From Baffinella frigidus (lineage: Eukaryota > Cryptophyceae > Cryptomonadales > Baffinellaceae): 10,538 nucleotides of DNA. The stretch lies in the NCBI GenBank assembly GCA_026770585.1, contig MU648615.1, positions 1 to 10,538 on the forward strand, given 5' to 3'. Positions 6,680-10,538 of this stretch are shown one piece after another; position 1 is the stretch's first letter; every line of letters begins with the position of its first letter. The notes beneath the pieces were generated by a model. The model was not told where the DNA came from and ran no database searches. It worked only from the letters and a program-made list of their open reading frames with translations. The position numbers and the translations under genes are program-made.

Positions 6680-6701
6680 CACATGTGTGTTTACACATGT
6701 G
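6680..6701. promoter_or_regulatory. inverted repeat of two CACATGTG palindromes
   Basis: CACATGTGT (6680-6688) and ACACATGTG (6693-6701) are perfect inverted repeats around a GTTT spacer. Each arm is itself an 8-base palindrome with the E-box core CANNTG. It lies in the 272-bp divergent spacer between the small acidic gene and the F-box gene, about 85 bp before the latter's first ATG. It is a candidate operator or bHLH-type site. Confidence 0.4.
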
Positions 6702-6728
6702 TTGATATCTATATCACGGTGTGAGGTT

Positions 6729-6768
6729 GGTATATTTGACCCATATTGACCTATTTTGATATATACAC
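6729..6768 (+). promoter_or_regulatory. TATA-like region and TTGAC repeats before the F-box gene
   Basis: Two TATA-like blocks (TATATTTG at 6731 and GATATATAC at 6759) flank CATATTGACC. Together with ATTTGACC this gives two TTGAC motifs. Whichever block is the true TATA box decides between the ATGs at 6786, 6795 and 6834 as start. Confidence 0.4.
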
Positions 6769-6785
6769 GTGGTATCCATATCCAC

Positions 6786-7550
6786 ATGGGTTATATGGTG
6801 GTACTGGCCCGCGTACATGTTCTGGTACAAATGTTTGATGGCCGGGAGCATGTTGCTGGCGCGCCCAGTGTCATGAGTGTAACACAACTCATGAGTGTTG
6901 TCATTGACCATATCGTGCCTCATATGGACCTGTCGACAATCGGGATGCTTGCGCAAACGTGCAAATCATTCCAGGCTCTAACTTCTGATATAGGGCTTCT
7001 CGACTACGTGATGCACTTACTACCACAGCGAAATTCTAAGGCCACACGCCGTCGTTTCTTGATTCCACACTCGACACCACTCTCGCGTATTTCACGGGGA
7101 TTGTACTCTCAAGCCCACAGTCTCCACTCGGCCATTCAGAAGTATGGAGGTATGCACGAGTTCCGCGATGCGGTCATGCGGAGACGCAAGTTGACGATCA
7201 GACGCCGTGAGATGGTGCACACCAGAGCCGCCATCGAGAGAACATCACGTGAACGACGCTTACATATGGTCATAAACGCAGTTGATGTACTGATGCTACC
7301 GGTGCTTTCTCGCTATCGCGCAGCTGCAACTATGTTTATCAACAACGTTCCACCTATACACGAGTCGCTTGAAGAAGGTCGTCTATCCGTGATTCTAGAT
7401 AACATGTGTTGGGCTCATCACCTAGTATTTCATACAGATTTCAGTGAACAATGTGAGATCAGACGCGAGCTCGTCGGGGATTACGAGGGTTTGGAGCGGG
7501 ATGTGATGAATGGAATCATCAGGCCCGATGTGTGGCCTTGGTTGGTTTAA
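6786..7550 (+). CDS. F-box-like domain protein
   Basis: The frame opens with TTG at 6756. The first ATG is at 6786 (254 aa); ATGs at 6795, 6834 and 6873 are alternatives, and if the TATA block at 6759 is used, 6795 or 6834 is more likely. The F-box-like segment lies about residues 33-75 from the first ATG: LMSVVIDHIVPHMDLSTIGMLAQTCKSF, with the typical 'two helices, Leu-rich, then C-K-x-F/W' pattern. F-box proteins bind Skp1 and deliver targets to SCF ubiquitin ligases; giant viruses often carry many. The rest has no recognised substrate-binding repeats. A very basic helical region (about 139-170, with RRRKLTIRRR and RERR) could bind nucleic acid or act as a nuclear signal. Poly(A) signal at 7616-7621. 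Confidence 0.75.
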   Translation: MGYMVVLARVHVLVQMFDGREHVAGAPSVMSVTQLMSVVIDHIVPHMDLSTIGMLAQTCKSFQALTSDIGLLDYVMHLLPQRNSKATRRRFLIPHSTPLSRISRGLYSQAHSLHSAIQKYGGMHEFRDAVMRRRKLTIRRREMVHTRAAIERTSRERRLHMVINAVDVLMLPVLSRYRAAATMFINNVPPIHESLEEGRLSVILDNMCWAHHLVFHTDFSEQCEIRRELVGDYEGLERDVMNGIIRPDVWPWLV

Positions 7551-7615
7551 TATTGATACACACATGACGTTCGAGCATGTTATTGCCAAAGTGGGGGAAA
7601 CAAGGTTTACTATCC

Positions 7616-7621
7616 AATAAA
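7616..7621 (+). terminator. poly(A) signal of the F-box gene
   Basis: CCAATAAA 66 bp after the stop, followed by a T-rich run that leads into the tandem repeat array. Confidence 0.6.
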
Positions 7622-7630
7622 TTTTTTTTA

Positions 7631-7790
7631 GTGTTTTTATCGGATTAGATTGTAATAATAAGACAATTCAGTGTTTTTTCGGATTAGATTGTAATAATAA
7701 GACAATTCAGTGTTTTTATCGGATTAGATTCTAATAATAAGACAAATAGGACAATTCAGTGTTTATATCAAATTAAATGTATTATATGTG
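7631..7790. repeat. AT-rich tandem array, 39-49-bp units
   Basis: Copies start at 7631 (40 bp), 7671 (39 bp), 7710 (49 bp, with a 9-bp insertion AAATAGGAC-like before the end) and 7759 (diverged, partial). Each begins GTGTTT and contains CGGATTAGATTGTAATAA and AGACAATTCA. The array fills much of the 302-bp spacer upstream of Cys-rich protein B. It could be an enhancer, an origin-like element or a passive expansion. Confidence 0.9.
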
Positions 7791-7852
7791 TGTCAGCATG
7801 ACCAGTAAAAGACAATCCCCTGTTCTTCGACCCCGCGACAAACCTCCTCGAC

Positions 7853-8581
7853 ATGTCGGCACAGCCCTTCGGGTGTATGGTCGGATACCATAAGCTGCAC
7901 AACACCACCCAGGCCGAACGCGACATGATCGCTGCCATGCAGGAGTGTCTTGCAAAGCTCACTTCAGCCAAGTTCATCACGGAGCTCACCGGAGAGCTCC
8001 GTGTCGTGCACACCTCTCTGCGAATCATTCAGTTCGTTGAGTCCCTCAATTCGTTTCAGGGACAGAAGGTCCGTGCAGGTCCCGGGATGCGTACCCCCAC
8101 GGACAACTGCGAATGTGACGCAGAGGCCCATCCGCTTGTCGCCGTATCGGGGTGTGTGGACTGCTGCATCGACTGGCCTACCACAGTTCACAAGTGTCCG
8201 TGTGACACACTCGCCATCGACTCGACTGGTGGTGTGTACGCTGAAACCGGATGCATGCACCCGGGAAACTGGAACTCGGAAGTCGTGATGCTTACGTTTG
8301 AAGAACACAACCTATGCCTTGTCTGTGGTGTGTTCACTATCAACGGTGTCTCTTGCGAACACCGGGACCTCCTGGACGACGTCTCGTATTTCGAGGACCG
8401 GACTCCGTGGTCTCCACATATGGGTTACACTAAGTGGCTCACGTGTTTCCTCGCCAAGGACAAAGAGGTCAAGAAACGGGAAGACGCGGAACAGCATCAC
8501 AATGAGCAAGTTGCTCGCATGGTGCTCGATCTCAAGCGTAAGGCCGCGTGCCTAGATGCTCAAGTGGAGGAGGACGAGTAG
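7853..8581 (+). CDS. Cys-rich putative zinc-binding protein B (paralogue of 2465-3166)
   Basis: This 242-aa protein belongs to the same unrecognised family as protein A, with blocks in the same order: LNSFQGQKVRAGPGMR (65-80); CEC (86-88); GCVDCCIDWP (100-109); CPC (115-117); GCMHPGNW (133-140); NLCLVC (153-158); SCEH (167-170); and a basic LKRKAA near the C-terminus. Between blocks the two proteins differ in most residues and in spacing, so the duplication is old. The N-terminal helices (15-60) are more acidic than in A and the C-terminal 45 residues are Lys/Glu-rich and helical. There is no signal peptide. Shared Cys/His positions suggest metal binding. The gene starts at the first ATG (G at -3), just downstream of the 7631-7790 repeat array. 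No AATAAA is seen in the 167-bp spacer after it. Confidence 0.88.
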   Translation: MSAQPFGCMVGYHKLHNTTQAERDMIAAMQECLAKLTSAKFITELTGELRVVHTSLRIIQFVESLNSFQGQKVRAGPGMRTPTDNCECDAEAHPLVAVSGCVDCCIDWPTTVHKCPCDTLAIDSTGGVYAETGCMHPGNWNSEVVMLTFEEHNLCLVCGVFTINGVSCEHRDLLDDVSYFEDRTPWSPHMGYTKWLTCFLAKDKEVKKREDAEQHHNEQVARMVLDLKRKAACLDAQVEEDE

Positions 8582-8748
8582 GCAACGTAGGCACACGGTG
8601 TGTACTAGGCGGGCGGTGTTCTGTTTGGACGTTTAATACAACACCATTATCGCGACACACCTATTTCATGTGGCTTCGGTGTAGTCGCGTCATTCAACTG
8701 CTGAACTCGTGGAACGTTGCGAAGGTCCACCGTGGGTTCACACACACC

Positions 8749-9942
8749 TTACAGCTCTTCATTTCGATTTCCTGAGACAACGACCATAGGTGGTGATTTG
8801 TCCTGCGAAATTGCTTCTTTGTCATCTACATCGTCTCCACCTGAGACCTCGACCAGGAGTGCTGGTTTGTCTTGTGAAATTGCTGCTGAATCATTTACTT
8901 CATCCTCACCTGAGACCTCAACTGAAATTTCAGTTTTTTCATCGTTTACAACATCGTCCTCATCCTCGAGCTCATCCTCCGCTTCATCGTCACCATTCTC
9001 ATGTGCAACTTCCGAAACCATTGCTATTTCTGCAATCTCGGTCGGAAGGTCCTGCATTACCCACTTGGATTTATCCGAGAGAAATTGTATGATTGCTCCG
9101 TGGGTCCGACCACCCTCGTATTTCATCGCTTTCCCCTTGTGTACGAGCATGATAGTGGGAAATCCAGTTACACCCATCTTCGAACAGAAATTTTCACCGA
9201 CCTTACTACACTCAACTTCGACGAAAATGCTGTCGCTGACGACTGCTGTGTCAACATTTGACGCATATTCAAAGTGCCGCTTCATGCGCTTGCAGTGTCC
9301 ACACCATTCCTGTTGTTGTGTGTGCGATTAGGGTTTCGAGTATTATGATAAGTGGCAATGTCTTACACGACATGCCAGAGAGGGGTGTGAGTTGCCTCTT
9401 ACATTTTGAGTGTCAGACGAAAAGCCAGAGAGGGTGTGAATTACCTCATACATTTTGACGAAAACAGAGCGATCAGCTGAAAGAGTAAGAAGTCCTTTCA
9501 CACCATCAACATCACCGACACCATCGGTGTCTTTTACACGCTGTACGTTGTTTTCAGTGAGATCAACAATTCGAAACTTGTGAAACTGTGCAAAACTTTC
9601 TGTAGAAAAATCACCACCGAAAGGTTCTATACCACCCTCATTGGTCTGTGTAAAAATCTGTGGAAATTCCTTGAAGCCCGCTTTTTGGACATCATTTACG
9701 TTTTGTGTCAAAGTCACATCACAGACAAAATATTCATACTCGGATCCATATGTCTCTGCTTTGTCGATTTTCTCCATCACTTCCAGCTTCTTCACCGACT
9801 CTTCATTGTTCGGGTCATGAAAAATTACAACTTTCTGTGTTTTTGAAGACTCCAATACAGAAAACTCGACTGGGATGAGCAAAGCGGATGCAACAGCCAT
9901 AAATGCAAAAAGAAAAATCAATGTCTTTGATAGCTGAATCAT
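8749..9942 (-). CDS. protein disulfide isomerase-like, secretory pathway, two exons
   Basis: Exon 1 is 9942-9445 and exon 2 is 9309-8749 on the - strand; spliced, they give 352 aa. Residues 1-20 are a signal peptide (hydrophobic core IFLFAFMAVASA). A first thioredoxin-like domain (about 35-125) lacks the active-site cysteines but keeps a strand-turn like the cis-Pro loop (FKEFPQIF). The second domain (about 150-250) has FVKMYE at the exon end, then WCGHCK at 168-173 encoded at the start of exon 2, and the cis-Pro loop GVTGFPTIMLV with Pro217. An acidic, repeat-bearing tail follows and the protein ends NEEL, close to the KDEL-type ER retrieval signal. It probably forms or rearranges disulfides of secreted or virion proteins in the ER. 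Without splicing, exon 1 ends at a stop at 9343 and the active site is lost. Base composition is more AT-rich than in the genes at 1232 and 4215. A TATA-like box lies about 33 bp upstream. Confidence 0.88.
8771..8938 (-). repeat. 69-bp coding repeat in the PDI acidic tail
   Basis: CCTGAGAC (as read on the + strand) recurs at 8771, 8840 and 8909, an exact 69-bp (23-codon) period: two full units and a partial third. The protein repeats VEVSG, acidic residues, then AISQDKP/S. The in-frame period keeps the reading frame. Confidence 0.85.
9310..9444 (-). other. spliceosomal-type intron (135 nt) in the PDI gene
   Basis: The intron starts GTAATT after GAG and ends ACAACAACAG before GAA. Both junctions are phase 0. 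A CTAAT branch-point-like site lies about 20 nt before the acceptor, followed by a C/A-rich run. Joining there restores the usual spacing of the strand before the CGHC active site. Two further in-frame donors (GTAAGA starting at 9402 and at 9366) lie within it. Confidence 0.85.
9361..9458 (-). repeat. 49-bp tandem duplication across the exon 1/intron junction
   Basis: Copy 1 (9458-9410) holds the end of exon 1 and the donor site; copy 2 (9409 to about 9361) lies wholly in the intron. Both start TCAAAATGTA and share TCACACC and CTCTCTGGC. The GT of the donor in copy 1 is GC in copy 2. Confidence 0.8.
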
Positions 9943-9974
9943 TTGCAGCTTTTATCGACCCTTGTTTGCTAGTC

Positions 9975-9984
9975 TATATAATAA
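9975..9984 (-). promoter_or_regulatory. TATA-like box of the PDI gene
   Basis: TATATAATAA on the + strand (TTATTATATA on the - strand) ends 33 bp before the ATG at 9942. This would give a very short 5' leader. The 269-bp spacer 9943-10211 otherwise holds AATAAA signals for the upstream - strand gene. Confidence 0.5.
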
Positions 9985-10130
9985 CAGACCCTTTGGCAAA
10001 CGTAATCTTCAATACATCAAAGCCATGTGAGTGGTGTGTTTATTTTGTACATCATACTTATCATACACAAAAACTGAAGTACAGCGTGAATAGACACAGA
10101 TACTGCTGTATCATTTAACATTTATAAACG

Positions 10131-10136
10131 TTTATT
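10131..10136 (-). terminator. poly(A) signal for the gene at 10212-10427
   Basis: AATAAA on the - strand 76 bp beyond the stop at 10212; a second lies at 10039-10044. They support a transcript on the - strand in this region. Confidence 0.5.
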
Positions 10137-10211
10137 TTGATAAATTTCGTTTACATCAACCAGGTGTTTTACACATACTCTTACCCCAGATCCGACGTTA
10201 GAGAATGACAC

Positions 10212-10427
10212 TTAACAGTTACGTACCGGCGCTAAACACATTTTTACATGGGAAAAGAGGTACTCACTCTTCGATATAAGCTTGGCTTCAGTGTCTTCTT
10301 CCTCTGTCTCTTCCACTTCTTTCTTCTTATCATAATGCGCGAGCCTGCTCTTGAGCGGGAACAGACCACCCATCGAACACGAACAACAGCAGCAGAATGG
10401 CATCTTTCCTTTCCATACGAGCCACAT
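10212..10427 (-). CDS. possible small Cys-cluster protein, maybe spliced
   Basis: I do not recognise it. The frame opens at a TTG (10493); the first ATG is 10427 (71 aa) and a better one is 10403 (63 aa, A at -3). From the latter the product begins MPFCCCCSCSMGG, a Cys cluster typical of S-palmitoylated membrane anchors, followed by a Lys/Glu-rich segment (KKKEVEETEEEDTE). A near-consensus donor GTGAGT (10267-10262) lies in the frame near the end. A CTAAC branch-like site and AG acceptors lie downstream, before the poly(A) signal, so the last 17 or so residues of the unspliced frame may be intronic. The opposite strand also has an open frame, so the gene is uncertain. Confidence 0.4.
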   Translation of the reverse strand: MWLVWKGKMPFCCCCSCSMGGLFPLKSRLAHYDKKKEVEETEEEDTEAKLISKSEYLFSHVKMCLAPVRNC

Positions 10428-10472
10428 ATTGAGGAGACAAAACTGAGAGACCAGTATGAGATGGATAGGTTG

Positions 10473-10503
10473 TGAGCCTCCCGAGAGTAGCAAGGAAGGC
10501 TCA
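10473..10503. repeat. imperfect inverted repeat at the right end
   Basis: TGAGCCTCC (10473-10481) pairs with GGAAGGCTCA (10494-10503) with one bulged base around a 12-base loop. It lies upstream of the small Cys-cluster frame on the - strand, so it could be part of its promoter or a 3' hairpin of a neighbour outside the window. Confidence 0.5.
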
Positions 10504-10538
10504 GGACCCCCTGGGATACTTAAGAAAGATCAACTTAA

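Noticed and set aside
7631-7790. CRISPR array
   Set aside because: Units are contiguous tandem copies without unique spacers, and there are no cas genes.
9903-10118. 71-aa + strand frame overlapping the PDI start
   Set aside because: It runs antisense through the signal peptide and TATA box of the PDI gene and shows no motif.
10248-10475. 75-aa + strand frame with an apparent membrane helix
   Set aside because: The hydrophobic stretch is the antisense of a Lys/Glu-rich segment and no poly(A) signal supports it; kept as a doubt against the - strand call.
1-10538. tRNA or rRNA genes
   Set aside because: I saw no cloverleaf with T-psi-C and anticodon arms and no rRNA-like sequence in the spacers, though this was by eye only.

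Overview
This window reads as a gene-dense stretch of a eukaryotic-type DNA genome, most likely a large double-stranded DNA virus of a protist (Nucleocytoviricota-like), although a compact protist genome cannot be excluded from the sequence alone. Reasons: short single-exon genes on both strands separated by 90-300 bp of AT-rich spacer; AATAAA poly(A) signals after most genes; TATA-like boxes; no Shine-Dalgarno sites; and a gene set typical of giant viruses (TATA-binding protein, zinc-finger/HNH endonuclease, F-box protein, GNAT-like acetyltransferase, permuted NlpC/P60-like protein, protein disulfide isomerase). No capsid, polymerase or packaging gene is present to prove a viral origin.

Layout, left to right. 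1-158: a 79-bp tandem duplication that carries the poly(A) signal of a gene lying outside the window. 281-1024 (+): permuted papain-like/NlpC-P60-type protein. 1232-2341 (+): C2H2/C2HC zinc fingers fused to an HNH nuclease. 2465-3166 (-): Cys-rich protein A. 3403-3924 (-): GNAT-like protein. 4215-5201 (+): GC-rich gene of unknown function. 5473-6225 (-): TBP. 6319-6513 (-): small acidic protein. 6786-7550 (+): F-box protein. 7631-7790: tandem repeats. 7853-8581 (+): Cys-rich protein B, a diverged paralogue of A. 8749-9942 (-): secreted/ER PDI with a 135-nt spliceosomal-type intron just before its CGHC active site. 10212-10427 (-): possible small Cys-cluster protein.

How the parts may fit together. 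TBP, the zinc-finger nuclease and the F-box protein would act on transcription, DNA and ubiquitin-dependent turnover respectively. The PDI would act on disulfides in the ER. The intron and poly(A) signals imply nuclear transcription and use of a spliceosome. The spacers carry several repeat families (a GAGTGTGTTTAATGA element at three loci, a 40-bp array, TTGAC and CACATGTG clusters) that look regulatory or replicative.

The most distinctive observations are three. First, the PDI intron has a tandem duplication over its 5' splice site that creates alternative, in-frame donors. Second, proteins A and B form a Cys-rich paralogous family I do not recognise. Third, the GAGTGTGTTTAATGA element recurs only between genes.
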